This document shows positions 21,109 through 30,914 of a stretch of 64,000 nt of DNA, one piece after another. This stretch comes from Haemophilus influenzae. GTDB lineage: Bacteria > Pseudomonadota > Gammaproteobacteria > Enterobacterales > Pasteurellaceae. The translations under genes were made by a program, and so were the position numbers. The stretch covers positions 1,909,362 to 1,973,361 of the forward strand of contig OV298644.1 in the NCBI GenBank assembly GCA_923172585.1, given 5' to 3'. The first letter of the stretch is position 1, and each line of letters opens with the position of its first letter. Below the pieces are notes generated by a model, which searched no databases, had not been told where the DNA came from, and saw nothing but the letters and a program-made list of their open reading frames with translations.

Positions 21109-23136
21109 TTACTCTGCTAGTTCGGTTTGCTCGTGTGCCATCAGTTCCTGACCCACATCATCAAGCAAACTTAGATAACGTTCATATTGTTTCAACATAT
21201 CGGCGATCAATTCATCTTGATCCATATATTGAACATCGTAACCGACTCGTCCATCAAAGAAATAAGTGTAAGGCTCGTAAGTAACACTATGCTGAATGTG
21301 CGGTAAATTTTCATCGTTAATTAATTGCTCTGACACTTCTCGCCCAACAGATTTAATACCATACATAAAATCTCGCATTGATTCTTTATGAATTACCAAT
21401 TCCAAAGCTGGCTCTTCTTGTTCAAATAATGTGTTGATTTCTACACTTAAATTATATTTTCCTGTTAATTCTTGACGTAATTCTCGCATAGCGGGTAACG
21501 CCGTATTTTTAAGGAAACGTAAAATATCTTTCTCTTGCGTTTGGTTCATCATTTGCTCTAAATGTGATTTCCATTTATCGCCGCTCCAGAAGATACTAGT
21601 TGGATTGACTTTAGTAGAAAAATATTTTTTATCCGCAATTAAGCCTTTCCATAAACTAAAACACATTACCAACATCAATAAAGCAAAAGGCAAGGCAACA
21701 ATTAATGTCATTGTTTGCAAATTAGCAAGTCCACCAGATTGCATAAGCACAATCGCAACAACGGACATTAAAGTTCCCCACATTATGGCTTGCCACGCAG
21801 GCGAAGCTAAACTTTTATCTCGAGATGCAATGTTATTTAACACATAAATACCTGAATCCGCTGAAGTGATAAAAAACAATGAAATCACTAATAAGCTCAC
21901 AAAGCCTGTTATTGTTGGTAAAGGCAGATAATTTAAAAATTTAAATAATAAAATTTCTGGAGAAGAAATAAATTCGCCAAGCCCGCCCGCAGCAATGCCA
22001 TCATTTAGCCATACTGCTGTATTACCAAAAACAGTAAACCATAAAATACCAAATAAACTTGGAATAACTAATACGCCAAAAATAAATTCACGGATAGTTC
22101 GCCCTTTAGAAATACGCGCAATAAATAAACCCACAAACGGAGCCCAAGAACACCACCAAGCCCAATAAAGCACAGTCCATCCGCTAAACCAGCTAGTATG
22201 TTCTTGTTCATAAGCATAGGTTTTAAAACTGAGTTGCACTAAATTGCTGAAATAATTACCAATATTGTCGCTAAATGCAGATAAAAGGTATAACGTAGGC
22301 CCTGCAATTAAAACAAAGAGAAGTAAACAAAATGCTAAAGTTAAGTTAATTTCACTTAATATTTTCACGCCTTTTCCAATACCAGAAATAGCAGAAAACA
22401 CCGCTAAACACATCACCACAACAATAACGCCAACTTGTAAGGCAAAGCTGTTCTGACTTATCCAACCTATTTGTTCAAGCCCTGCACCAAGCTGTGATGA
22501 ACCAAAACCTAATGTAGTAATAATCCCAAATAATGTGGCAAGTAATGCCATAACATCAATCGCATCGCCAATTTTGCCATTAATACGATCTTTTAATAAA
22601 GGATAAAAACAAGAGCGCAACGCTAAAGGTAATTTATAACGAAACCCAAAATAAGCTAATGCTAAAGCAATGGTGCCATATACTGCCCAAGCGTGAATGC
22701 CCCAGTGGAACAAAGTATGAAGTAAAGCCTCTTGTTGTTTATGTTCTGCAGAACCTGCTGTAATATCAGAAAGATAATGGGTTAATGGTTCTGCTACGCC
22801 AAAAAACATCAGCCCAACCCCCATTCCAGCGGCAAATAACATCGCAAGCCAAGATAAGAAACTAAATTCAGGTTCTTCTTCATCTTGCCCTAGTTTTATA
22901 TTGCCAAGACTACTTACTGATAAAATTAATAAAAATCCTAAAAACACTGAAAAAGTGAGTACATAAAACCAACTAAAATTAGCAAAAATACCACTTTTAG
23001 CTTGATTCAATAATGCTTGAGTTTGCTCTGGCGCAATAAAAATCATTGCCATCAGTAACAATATAAAAAATAACGTAACGCCAATTACCAAAGGATTAAA
23101 TGACGTTCGCTTTGTCATAAATTGAGATAAAGACAA
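21109..23136 (-). CDS. betT: BCCT-family choline/betaine transporter, BetT-like
   Basis: Inner-membrane betaine/choline/carnitine transporter, 675 residues. Twelve helices are evident. The family hallmark with tryptophans is seen in WTVLYWAWWCSWAPFVGLFIARISKGRT. The C-terminal cytoplasmic tail (about 150 residues) matches the long osmosensing tail of BetT. Start choice: TTG at 23134-23136 has a strong ribosome site (AAGGGG). The alternative ATG 18 bases downstream has none, though it gives the usual annotated length of about 669. H. influenzae uses choline for phosphocholine on its LOS, but that uptake depends on other genes (licB). This one is more likely osmotic or general choline uptake. 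Confidence 0.88.
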   Translation of the reverse strand: MSLSQFMTKRTSFNPLVIGVTLFFILLLMAMIFIAPEQTQALLNQAKSGIFANFSWFYVLTFSVFLGFLLILSVSSLGNIKLGQDEEEPEFSFLSWLAMLFAAGMGVGLMFFGVAEPLTHYLSDITAGSAEHKQQEALLHTLFHWGIHAWAVYGTIALALAYFGFRYKLPLALRSCFYPLLKDRINGKIGDAIDVMALLATLFGIITTLGFGSSQLGAGLEQIGWISQNSFALQVGVIVVVMCLAVFSAISGIGKGVKILSEINLTLAFCLLLFVLIAGPTLYLLSAFSDNIGNYFSNLVQLSFKTYAYEQEHTSWFSGWTVLYWAWWCSWAPFVGLFIARISKGRTIREFIFGVLVIPSLFGILWFTVFGNTAVWLNDGIAAGGLGEFISSPEILLFKFLNYLPLPTITGFVSLLVISLFFITSADSGIYVLNNIASRDKSLASPAWQAIMWGTLMSVVAIVLMQSGGLANLQTMTLIVALPFALLMLVMCFSLWKGLIADKKYFSTKVNPTSIFWSGDKWKSHLEQMMNQTQEKDILRFLKNTALPAMRELRQELTGKYNLSVEINTLFEQEEPALELVIHKESMRDFMYGIKSVGREVSEQLINDENLPHIQHSVTYEPYTYFFDGRVGYDVQYMDQDELIADMLKQYERYLSLLDDVGQELMAHEQTELAE

Positions 23137-23353
23137 ACTTTTCCCCTTAACGATTAAATGAATAGATTAAAAATAGATTTAATAAACATTGCCTAGAGGC
23201 AAAAATATGTAATGGAACCACTACAAAGGACAGCACATAGAAGTGCGATTTTGAAGGAAACGTTCAGTAGGAATTGAAGGATTGTTTCCAAAAACTTGTG
23301 TATATTAACAAAATACAGTCATTATTTCAAATTAGTGAAAGCTAAACTAAAAA

Positions 23354-23392
23354 ATGCGGTAAAATTTACAAAATAATTTACCGCACAAATAT
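23354..23392. terminator. Dyad of uptake-signal-like cores between qseC and betT
   Basis: ATGCGGTAAAATTT and its near-exact complement ATAATTTACCGCA form a stem downstream of qseC on the minus strand. The arms resemble the uptake signal but lack its full core (ATGCGGT rather than AGTGCGGT). Inverted uptake signals commonly serve as terminators in this genus, so a terminator role is likely. The remaining bases between it and betT hold no gene I can support. Confidence 0.5.
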
Positions 23393-23412
23393 CATTTATG
23401 TTAAAGCCATTT

Positions 23413-24768
23413 CTACAAGGATATTATTGCTTTTAAGCCAATTCTTCTCCCCTCTTTTACAACGTTTTCTAACCGCACTTTAAATCCGTGTAATTCCGCA
23501 ATTCGCATAACAATAGAAAGCCCCAAGCCACTTCCCTTTTCATTTTGCCCAGCTGGACGATAAAAACGCTGTCCAAGTTTTTTCAAATCTTCAGGTTCAA
23601 CGCCACCACCATTGTCCTCAATAATAATCTGTGAGGATGAAATTTTTACTGAAACGATTGTATCTTCAGGACAATATTTAATAGCATTGTCGAGTAAATT
23701 TCTAAGCATCAATGAAACTAAAATTGATTGCCCTTGTTTTTGCTTTGGTTCAGTTTCTTTCTCAAAAACCAAGGTAATTTTACGTTTTTCTGCCACAAAA
23801 TAACGCTCAGAAATTAATGATTGAACAATAGCTTCCCAATCAAGCAGCTGTAGTGTTTCTAAGGCTTGCAAATTATCCAAGCGGGAAAGCGTTAATAATT
23901 GTTCAATCAATTGCGAAGCCCGATCAATGCCTTGCGTTAAATGTAAAAGTGCTTGTTCTCGTAACGCTACATCATCGCCAGCTAGTTGCGCAACTTCAGT
24001 TTGAATACGCAATGCCGCCAATGGACTACGCAATTCGTGAGCTGCATCAGAAGTAAAACGGCGTTCGCGTTGCAACATAGCTGAAGTGCGGTCAAAAAAT
24101 TGATTTAAATTTTTTACTAAGGGTAAAATCTCAACGGGTAGCCCCTCCGTATTCAGCAATGACACATCGCCAGATTTTCTCGTTTGTACTTCTTGGCTTA
24201 AACGTTTAATCGGTCGAAGTTCTTTATGAATCAACCATCCTAAAACAATGATCAAAATAGGCAAACTGGCAAACCAAATCCACATTTGCCCAAAAATCAT
24301 TTCTTCAATTAAATCTTCACGGTAATCTAATTCTTGCCCTACTGCGATAACTAATTCTCCATTAGCTGCCATACGCCAGAAAATTCGCCAGTTATCGTCA
24401 TCATCATAAGTATGAGAATTATAAAAACCCATTTTATTATTAAAAATAAAATCTTTTCCATTTCGCCCATCACTGAATAAAAGTTTCCCAGTTTTAGAAA
24501 AAATAGCAAAGGCTAAGGCATCATCGTCATAACTTTTTTTTAATACCGACTGTGGATTTTTATTTAGCGTTGTACTAGATTCCAACAAAATAGTACTTAA
24601 ATCTGAATTTGCGAGCCGTTCAGCAAAGAGAACTTGTTGTGCATCAAAAACTTTATTCACATCGTGGCGCACTTGCCACCAAGCGACAAACGTAGAACCC
24701 AGCCAAACAAAAAGTGCGGTTAAAGAAAGCACGGAAATAAGACGCAAAGTGAGGCTTCTATTTTTCAT
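23413..24768 (-). CDS. qseC: QseC (FirS) sensor histidine kinase
   Basis: Inner-membrane sensor kinase of the QseBC two-component system; in nontypeable H. influenzae the pair is also called FirRS for its response to ferrous iron and cold. The 451-residue protein has a first helix at residues 7-27, a periplasmic sensor domain with acidic stretches (DDDDNW), and a second helix near residues 160-180. A HAMP region leads to the H-box [21 protein letters not shown] with the phospho-accepting histidine. N-box [10 protein letters not shown] and G-boxes [13 protein letters not shown] and GSGLGLSIV follow. It overlaps qseB by 4 bp. Confidence 0.93.
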   Translation of the reverse strand: MKNRSLTLRLISVLSLTALFVWLGSTFVAWWQVRHDVNKVFDAQQVLFAERLANSDLSTILLESSTTLNKNPQSVLKKSYDDDALAFAIFSKTGKLLFSDGRNGKDFIFNNKMGFYNSHTYDDDDNWRIFWRMAANGELVIAVGQELDYREDLIEEMIFGQMWIWFASLPILIIVLGWLIHKELRPIKRLSQEVQTRKSGDVSLLNTEGLPVEILPLVKNLNQFFDRTSAMLQRERRFTSDAAHELRSPLAALRIQTEVAQLAGDDVALREQALLHLTQGIDRASQLIEQLLTLSRLDNLQALETLQLLDWEAIVQSLISERYFVAEKRKITLVFEKETEPKQKQGQSILVSLMLRNLLDNAIKYCPEDTIVSVKISSSQIIIEDNGGGVEPEDLKKLGQRFYRPAGQNEKGSGLGLSIVMRIAELHGFKVRLENVVKEGRRIGLKAIISL

Positions 24769-25430
24769 TTTTCAACTTGTCCCAAAGCATATCCAACACC
24801 GTGTACTGTTCGAATAAATTGCTTCCCCAATTTTTGGCGTAAATTATAAATATGCACATCCAATGCGCCACTGCTAATTTCTTCATCCCAACTGGATAAT
24901 TTTTCTTCAATGGATGAGCGAGACAATACGCGATCTTTATTCAGCATAAATAATTCAAGCAATTTATATTCACGGCTTGTTAAAGAAATGGGTTGATTAT
25001 TCAGCCAAACAGAACGTTGATTCTGATCGAGCTTAACACCAGCCTGTTCTATCACAGAATGATGATATCCATAACGACGACGAATAAGGGCTTGTAAACG
25101 TGCGGCGACTTCAGCCAACGCAAAAGGCTTGCAAAGATAATCATCTGCACCACTTTGTAAACCTTTAACTCGTTCATCTAAAGTATCGCGAGCAGTCAAA
25201 ATTAATACGGGAACATCTTGATGATTAGATCGCCATTGTTGCAATACATCTAATCCGTCAAGTTTAGGCAAGGTTAAATCCAATACCACCGCATCATAAG
25301 GCGCAGAGGTTAAAGCAGCCATTCCTGTTTTTCCATCGATAAACCAATCCACCGCAAAACCAAGTTTAGTTAAACCAATCTGCAACCCATTGCCGATTAG
25401 ATTATCGTCTTCTATCAATAAAATTCTCAT
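24765..25430 (-). CDS. qseB: QseB (FirR) response regulator
   Basis: OmpR-family response regulator, 221 residues from the ATG at 25428-25430 ([16 protein letters not shown]). A longer open frame upstream runs back into the terminator region and is not needed. The receiver domain has the acidic pocket IEDD, phospho-acceptor aspartate in [13 protein letters not shown], and lysine in YLCKPF. The C-terminal winged helix ([30 protein letters not shown]) binds DNA. An OmpR/PmrA-type box upstream of ygiW suggests it controls that gene and itself. An uptake signal at the end of the ygiW-qseB gap lies just before the start. Confidence 0.94.
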   Translation of the reverse strand: MRILLIEDDNLIGNGLQIGLTKLGFAVDWFIDGKTGMAALTSAPYDAVVLDLTLPKLDGLDVLQQWRSNHQDVPVLILTARDTLDERVKGLQSGADDYLCKPFALAEVAARLQALIRRRYGYHHSVIEQAGVKLDQNQRSVWLNNQPISLTSREYKLLELFMLNKDRVLSRSSIEEKLSSWDEEISSGALDVHIYNLRQKLGKQFIRTVHGVGYALGQVEK

Positions 25431-25455
25431 AAAAAATTGACCGCACTTTATAAAC

Positions 25456-25485
25456 AAAAATAGCGAGCTAATGCCCGCTATTTTC
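25456..25485 (-). terminator. Hairpin between ygiW and qseB
   Basis: On the minus strand ATAGCGGGC-ATTA-GCTCGCTAT forms a strong stem with one mismatch, followed by TTTTTG. It lies 9 bases after the ygiW stop. It probably terminates most ygiW messages, with read-through into qseBC keeping the regulators at a lower level. Confidence 0.78.
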
Positions 25486-25493
25486 AAAGATAA

Positions 25494-25859
25494 TTATTCT
25501 GCTTTTTCAACGCGCAATACATCAAGTTCTGCTTTCTCAAAGACTTCATTATCCAATTTTCCATAAATTTTCACTTTATCCTTAGAATCTACGTTTAAAC
25601 CATTCCAAACGCGTTTTTTAATTTCAATCTTGATTTGCCCAGTCCCATCAGTAAACCAAAACTCATCGTCATCAATTTGCTGAGTGATATTCCCCACTAA
25701 AGTAATCATTGAATTATCAGCCGCAGATAAAGCTTGTTTTACACTAATTGCAGCAGGGGCTGCTTGTTGAAAACCACCTTGACTATTATTGCCATTAAAA
25801 CCAGCAAATGCTGAAGTGGTTGCTAATGCGAAGATTGTTGCTAATGCAAATTTTTTCAT
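25494..25859 (-). CDS. ygiW: YgiW-like periplasmic OB-fold (BOF) stress protein
   Basis: Small exported protein of the NirD/YgiW/YdeI family. The 121-residue precursor starts with a signal peptide (MKKFALATIFALATTSAFA). A short Gly/Gln/Asn linker follows (GFNGNNSQGGFQQ), then the OB-fold core (SMITLVGNITQQIDDDEFWFTDGTGQIKIEI). This family is linked to metal, peroxide and cationic-peptide stress. In H. influenzae ygiW is the known target of the FirRS (QseBC) system encoded next to it. A matching regulator box lies 70 bp upstream. Confidence 0.9.
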   Translation of the reverse strand: MKKFALATIFALATTSAFAGFNGNNSQGGFQQAAPAAISVKQALSAADNSMITLVGNITQQIDDDEFWFTDGTGQIKIEIKKRVWNGLNVDSKDKVKIYGKLDNEVFEKAELDVLRVEKAE

Positions 25860-25928
25860 AACGTTTCCTTTTTAAGTTAGTTAATTTCAAGCTCCATTGC
25901 TTGGATGTGTGTATTAAAACAAATAAAT

Positions 25929-25945
25929 CTTAATAAAAGATTAAG
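25929..25945. promoter_or_regulatory. Candidate QseB/PmrA-type box upstream of ygiW
   Basis: CTTAAT-AAAAG-ATTAAG fits the PmrA-type pattern HTTAAK-N5-HTTAAK, which QseB and BasR-type regulators recognise, on both strands because it is also palindromic. It lies 70-86 bp upstream of the ygiW start and is likely the operator for autoregulated ygiW-qseBC. Pattern seen; binding inferred. Confidence 0.65.
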
Positions 25946-25973
25946 AGGACTATACTTTTTTGAAAAGACTTTA

Positions 25974-26225
25974 TCAAGGCAATTTTGCGACCACTGCATA
26001 GCCTTCAATTAATCCTTCCACTTCATAAGCCGCACCTGCAGTAATGAAAGCTACCTCACCTTGTTTCAAAGAAAGTGCGGTCGTTTCTGAGCGTAAATTT
26101 AACTGCCCTTTCATTACTAATAAAATACTCGCACTTTGTGCTTTTAAATGATGTGTTTCGCCACATTCATATTGAATATTTTGCAAAGCGAAATCTTTTG
26201 CTGACGTGGCGTAAGTATATACCCA
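25974..26225 (-). pseudogene. C-terminal remnant of a mannose-6-phosphate isomerase-like protein
   Basis: About 80 codons reading KDFALQNIQYECGETHHLKAQSASILLVMKG and ending GYAVVAKLP. The pattern of a KDFxLQ lead-in followed by a small cupin barrel with EVAFITAGAAYEVEG resembles the C-terminal end of type-I phosphomannose isomerases. No start codon with a ribosome site and no N-terminal catalytic domain exist upstream. The frame runs into the border of the decayed crr copy near 26221. It is most likely the tail of a gene cut off by the rearrangement that duplicated crr. The family assignment is moderate. Confidence 0.55.
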
Positions 26226-26324
26226 TGGTTATTGAGAGACTGTTTGAGTAATTGAGACTCCACTTCACGACGATAGACAACTTAAATCAGTCTAGGAGTA
26301 TGGACTTACTTAGCCGTTAACTAT

Positions 26325-26874
26325 AATAAATACAAAATCCGAACAAGGCAGGACTTCAATATTTTACCCAAATAAATATTCTTAAGGAATACCACGCATC
26401 TTCAGACATTACTTCGCCTTATTTGAGTTTCACAATATCAAGCAATTTGATACATATTAGACCAGTACTGATTGGTCTTAAGAAATATTCATCGCATCAA
26501 TAGTGTAAATCACACAATAGTCTCGCTTAGTTAAATTCAGATTCTTTGCATGATAAGTAGCTTCTTTTACTAACTGAATTGATCAATACCATAAGTGTAC
26601 AAATAATTCTACGCCTTCTTTTGATCTCCATAAAAAGCACGTAGATCTGGTTCTACAAAATTTTACCAATCAACACTATATATGATCGCAACGATTTTGT
26701 TACAATAATATCGACGAACAGCAACACCATCACCAACAATTTTTCAGAGAAAACAATCATCGTTTCACATTTATTATTGCTATCTTTATAAGCACGAGTT
26801 GATGCTTTTAAATCAATGCCTTTCGCATTTTCTTCTTTTGAAATTAATTTATTAACGTTGGTAAGTATACCCAC
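26325..26874 (-). pseudogene. Decayed tandem copy of crr (EIIA-Glc)
   Basis: This stretch aligns end to end with the intact crr gene about 650 bp away. It includes the region after the stop: AATAAATACAAAATCCGAAC here against AATAAATAAAAAATCCGCAC after crr. Shared blocks include GTGTACAAATAATTCTACGCCTTC, TTTTACCAATCA and AACAATTTTTCAGAGAAAAC. Many substitutions and small indels separate the copies, and the only open frame is a 73-codon fragment whose FSEKLLVMVLLF is a shifted version of crr's FSEKIVGNGVTV. The active-site histidine region (VHFGIDTVEL in crr) is not preserved. This is an old tandem duplication under no constraint. Confidence 0.75.
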
Positions 26875-26959
26875 TGTTAATTCTAGTAGTTCCTCTTTGA
26901 GGAAGCTTATATTTTATCGTAAAAGAATAGCCTTAAAATTAGCTTAAGGTATACTTACC
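26860..26959. repeat. 100-bp segment bounded by 12-bp perfect inverted repeats (MITE-like)
   Basis: GGTAAGTATACC (26860-26871) and its exact complement GGTATACTTACC (26948-26959) bound a 100-bp AT-rich segment. Inside is a small perfect hairpin (TTCCTC-TTT-GAGGAA, 26890-26904). A near copy of the left end, GTAAGTATATACCCATGGTTA, occurs in the same orientation at 26211-26231, at the far border of the crr copy. No clear target-site duplication is visible. It may be a tiny mobile element or the scar of the duplication. Confidence 0.45.
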
Positions 26960-26979
26960 CTAGGTAACTTTAATAAATA

Positions 26980-27009
26980 AAAAATCCGCACAAAGGCGGA
27001 CTTTTTTTA
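26980..27009 (-). terminator. Terminator of the pts operon, after crr
   Basis: On the minus strand AGTCCGCCTTTGTGCGGATTTTTT is a textbook hairpin: a GTCCGC/GCGGAT stem with a four-base loop and six T's. It lies 12 bases after the crr stop. Confidence 0.88.
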
Positions 27010-27020
27010 CCGTAAACAAA

Positions 27021-27521
27021 TTATTTCTTTAAGGCTAATACCACTGATTCTCCAGCCACTACTTCGCCTAATTTTTTTACGATACAAGAAATCTCGTTCA
27101 TATTTGAAATTACGATTGGTGTTAAGACAGATTTTGCTTTTAATACTAATAGCGCAAGATCAATTTCAATGATAGTATCGCCACGCTTAACAGATTGTCC
27201 TTCTTGCGTAATAGGAATAAAGCCTTGCCCATTTAACTCAACAGTATCAATACCAAAGTGTACAAATAATTCTACGCCTTCTTTTGATTCCATTGAAAAA
27301 GCGTGATTGGTTTCAAAAATTTTACCAATCACAAAATCTACTGGCGCAACGATTTTGTTACCAATAGGATGAACAGTAACACCATTACCAACAATTTTTT
27401 CAGAGAAAACCTCATCGGGAACATCTTCAATATTAACGATCTCGCCTGAGATCGGTGCATAAATTTCAACTTCCACAGATTTGTTTTCTTTTGAACCAAA
27501 TAACTTGTCAAATAAGCCCAT
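27021..27521 (-). CDS. crr: EIIA-Glc, PTS phosphocarrier and regulator
   Basis: Soluble phosphocarrier of the phosphotransferase system, which accepts phosphate from HPr and regulates adenylate cyclase and non-PTS uptake. The 166-residue protein shows the EIIA-Glc fold, with YAPISGEIVNIEDVPDEVFSEKIVGNGV, the first active-site histidine in the NHAFSMES region, and the phospho-accepting histidine in VHFGIDTVELNGQGF. It is complete and is the last gene of ptsH-ptsI-crr. A decayed duplicate lies just downstream. H. influenzae has fructose as its known PTS sugar, so the main role of this protein is regulatory (cAMP, competence), and it depends on EI for phosphate. Confidence 0.95.
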   Translation of the reverse strand: MGLFDKLFGSKENKSVEVEIYAPISGEIVNIEDVPDEVFSEKIVGNGVTVHPIGNKIVAPVDFVIGKIFETNHAFSMESKEGVELFVHFGIDTVELNGQGFIPITQEGQSVKRGDTIIEIDLALLVLKAKSVLTPIVISNMNEISCIVKKLGEVVAGESVVLALKK

Positions 27522-27580
27522 TTTAATCTCCTATCCATTCAAGATGGATGCTATTTTAATGTAAAATCAAATACTTTTGT

Positions 27581-29308
27581 TTAATTTAATGAATTTTCCA
27601 GCAAAAATTCTTCAATTAATTGATCAATTTCTGCAGCAGTCGGTTTTTGTAATGCAGTATCAGCAAGCACTTATGCATCTTGAAAATTTACATTACGGAT
27701 TAATTTTTTAATTCGAGGTACAGAAATCGCACTCATACTAAATTCATCTAATCCCATACCAAGCAATAATAAAGTCGCACGTTCATCTCCTGCTAATTCC
27801 CCACACATTCCCGTCCATTTTCCTTCTGCGTGAGAGGCATCAATCACTTGTTTAATTAAACCAAGCACAGACGTGTGCATCGGATTATAAAGATGTGAAA
27901 TAAACTCATTACCGCGATCTACAGCCAAAGTATATTGAGTTAAATCGTTAGTACCGATACTAAAGAAATCTACTTCTTTTGCTAAAAATTTTGCATTTAC
28001 CGCGGCAGAGGGGGTTTCGACAATTACCCCAACTTGGATATTATTATCAAACAGTCTCCCCTCTTCACGTAATTCCGCTTTTAATGTTTCAATAACCGCT
28101 TTTAATTCCCGAATTTCTTCTACAGAAATAATCATCGGGAACATTACCGCCAATTTACCAAAAGCTGAAGCACGTAACACCGCACGTAATTATGCATTTA
28201 AAATTTCACGAAGATCTAATGCAATGCGAATCGAACGTCATCCCAAGAATGGATTCATTTCACTTGGTAAATCTAAATATGAAAGCTCTTTATCGCCACC
28301 AATATCCATAGTACGAAGCACGGTTAAACGTCCGTTCATTGCTTCTACCACTTGTTTATAGGCAATAAATTGTTCTTCTTCTGTCGGAAGCTGTTCACGT
28401 TCCATAAATAAGAATTCAGTTCGGTATAAACCAATCCCTTCCGCTCCATTACGTTCTGCGCCGTCACAATCACGAATCGTCCCGATATTCGCAACCACAT
28501 CAACCTTATGTCCATCTAATGTGATTGCAGGAAGATCTTTTAATTTAGCTAACTCTGCTTTTTCCTCAGAAATTTTCGCTTCAAGTGCTTTTAATTCATC
28601 AATCTGAGATGCTGTTGGATTAATATAAACTTGGTTATTAATAACATCTAAAATTAAATAATCGCCCGTATTGACTAATTTAGTCACTTTATTTGTGCCG
28701 ACAATCGCTGGCAATTCTAAAGAACGCGCCATAATAGAAGTATGTGAGGTTCTACCACCAATATCAGTGACAACCCCTAATACTTTTTCAAGATTAAGTT
28801 GAGCTGTTTCTGAGGGAGTCAGATCATAAGCAACAAGAATAGATTCTTCCTGAATATCTCCAAGATCAACAATGTACATTCCCAAAATATTTTTAACTAA
28901 ACGGTTAGCAATATCCCGAATATCGCCTGCACGTTCTTTCAAATATTCATCATCAATTTCAGATAACATTGTCACTTGTTGATCTAAAATTTTACTCGCC
29001 GCAACGCCTGCATTCACTTTATTTGAACGAAGATAATCAAGAATTTCTTCTTCTAATTCTTCATCCTCAAGAATCATCAAGTGACCTTCAAAGATTGCCG
29101 CTTTTTCTTCGCCTAAAGAAATTAATGCACGTTCTCTAATTGAATTAAGTTGTTCTACCGCCGCGTTACGTCCTTCGTAAAACCGAGCGACTTCTGCGTC
29201 AATTTGATCATCAGTAATTTTTTGTGTATCAAGAACAATCTTTTCTTCTTTAAGAACAAGTGCCTTACCAAAGGCAATACCTGGAGATGCAAGAATGCCA
29301 GAAATCAT
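27581..29308 (-). pseudogene. ptsI: PTS enzyme I, three in-frame stops
   Basis: Enzyme I takes phosphate from phosphoenolpyruvate and passes it to HPr. The start at 29308 (ribosome site GGAAGG) reads [18 protein letters not shown], and the phospho-histidine site is intact in [11 protein letters not shown]. Three in-frame stops interrupt the gene. TGA at 28238-28240 lies after MNPFLG, where a conserved tryptophan is expected. TAA at 28190-28192 lies after EILNA, where a glutamine is expected. TAA at 27671-27673 lies after NFQDA. Between and after them the frame is clean (CTAAEIDQLIEEF-type tail) to TAA 27581-27583, giving the standard 575-residue length. The first stop removes much of the PEP-binding barrel. 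Three separate hits make real loss of function more likely than error. Confidence 0.88.
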
Positions 29309-29387
29309 AGATACCTTCCGAAACAATTAACAAAGTAATAAATAAACAATAGCCATAAAATTTCACAATTTTATGGCTAAGTAAGAA

Positions 29388-29645
29388 TTATTCTAAAGTT
29401 GGAATTAACGCAACTAAATGTTCAACTGCCTGTTGCTCGTCTTCTCCATCAGCAGAAATGGTAAGTGTTGTTCCCTGCGTTAAAGCTAATGTTTGCAACT
29501 TAAATAAGCTCTTTGCACTTGCACTTTTCCCCCCAGAGGTTACTGTAATTTCAGAAGAAAATGCTTTCGCTTCTTTCACAAATTGTGCAGCAGGGCGCGT
29601 GTGTAAACCGTTTGGCGCAATAATTTCCACATCTTTTGAATACAT
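29388..29645 (-). CDS. ptsH: HPr, PTS phosphocarrier
   Basis: Small phosphocarrier between enzyme I and the EIIA proteins. From ATG 29643-29645 (ribosome site GAGGTAG) it has 85 residues, [27 protein letters not shown], with the active histidine in GLHTRPA. The second site region is [17 protein letters not shown]. It heads the ptsH-ptsI-crr operon. It is intact although ptsI is broken, so it could not be phosphorylated by the usual route. Confidence 0.95.
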   Translation of the reverse strand: MYSKDVEIIAPNGLHTRPAAQFVKEAKAFSSEITVTSGGKSASAKSLFKLQTLALTQGTTLTISADGEDEQQAVEHLVALIPTLE

Positions 29646-29803
29646 AATGCTACCTCGACTAATCAATAATTAAAAATATAAAACCAGAAAATTGCCCTAG
29701 TATCCTTTTTCAAAGCAAAATAATCAAGAATAAACACTAAAAAGCCTGAATTAAATCATAAAAATAAGCTAAATAGTTTATTTATTATTCACAATCTCAA
29801 TCG

Positions 29804-30844
29804 TTAAACTAATGAAAAATGACGTTGTGATTTTGTTTCACTTAAACTTTCAATTAATCGATGATAGTTATCATAACGAACAGGCGAAATTTTGCCTTGC
29901 TCAACGGCTTCACGCAACGCACATCCTGGATCGCTCAAATGTTTACAATCACGGAATTTACAGGTGCCCAAAACATATTGAAATTCTCGATAGCCTTTTG
30001 TGATTTGCTCTGCATCTAAATGCCAAAGCCCAAATTCTCTAATTCCGGGCGAATCAATTAAATTACCGCCTTGTGGCAAATGGTAAAGACGTGACGATGT
30101 CGTGGTATGCTGACCTAACCCTGACGTTTCGCTCACATCCCCTACTTGAGCGTTTACGCTAGGCAAAATATGATTAATTAAACTCGATTTACCAACACCA
30201 GATTGCCCAACAAAAATCGCCGTGCCTTGTGCCAAAAGTGCGGTCAATTTTTCCATATTTTCACCGCTCTTTGCTGAAATCATTAAAATTTCATAGCCAA
30301 TATCTTGGTAAATTTTAAGTTGTTCTTCAATTTCTTGACGCTGTTCCTGCGTCAATAAATCCACTTTATTCAAAACAATTAATGGCGTAATTTCAGCTAT
30401 TTCACACACAACAAGATAACGATCGATAATGTTTAAGGAAAGCGTTGGCAATACTGCTGATACAATAATAATACGATCAATATTCGCCGCAATAGGTTTC
30501 AAACCATCATAATAATCAGGGCGGGAAATTTCATTTTCTCGAGGATGAATCGCCTCAATCACGCCGATCACACCTTGTAATTGTTCATTGCCTTTACGCC
30601 AAACAACTTTATCTCCCACCACCAAACTCGACAAGGTACGACGCAAATTACAACGATAAATTTCGCCTTGTTCATTTTCGACATCTGCGTGAATAGAATA
30701 ACGTGTGACCACAACGCCTTCTTGCGATTCGCCCAGCATTTCATCTGACCATTCAATGTCTTTTTTCTTGTGGCGATGTAATGTTTTCGCATTATTCGAT
30801 TGAATTCTTCTAGTTTGGTTTTGAGTTAATTTACGTTTAGCCAT
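29804..30844 (-). CDS. rsgA: RsgA, ribosome small-subunit-dependent GTPase
   Basis: Circularly permuted GTPase that checks late 30S ribosome maturation. The 346-residue protein has a basic N-terminus ([22 protein letters not shown]), then an OB-fold. The permuted G-motifs follow in the order G4 (LNKVDLL), G1 ([14 protein letters not shown]) and G3 ([13 protein letters not shown]). The C-terminal zinc knuckle ligands are in [16 protein letters not shown]. It is divergent from orn across 70 bp; the two genes are neighbours in many gamma-proteobacteria. Confidence 0.95.
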   Translation of the reverse strand: MAKRKLTQNQTRRIQSNNAKTLHRHKKKDIEWSDEMLGESQEGVVVTRYSIHADVENEQGEIYRCNLRRTLSSLVVGDKVVWRKGNEQLQGVIGVIEAIHPRENEISRPDYYDGLKPIAANIDRIIIVSAVLPTLSLNIIDRYLVVCEIAEITPLIVLNKVDLLTQEQRQEIEEQLKIYQDIGYEILMISAKSGENMEKLTALLAQGTAIFVGQSGVGKSSLINHILPSVNAQVGDVSETSGLGQHTTTSSRLYHLPQGGNLIDSPGIREFGLWHLDAEQITKGYREFQYVLGTCKFRDCKHLSDPGCALREAVEQGKISPVRYDNYHRLIESLSETKSQRHFSLV

Positions 30845-30914
30845 AAAAGTGCGGTCGTTTTATCCCTTGTTTTTGGTAAAATGAAAAAAATTTTTGCATA
30901 GGATACCTGATATT

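Noticed and set aside
24765-25487. Longer QseB starting at 25487
   Set aside because: The extension runs through the hairpin after ygiW and adds residues unlike any receiver domain. MRILLIEDD is the typical start.
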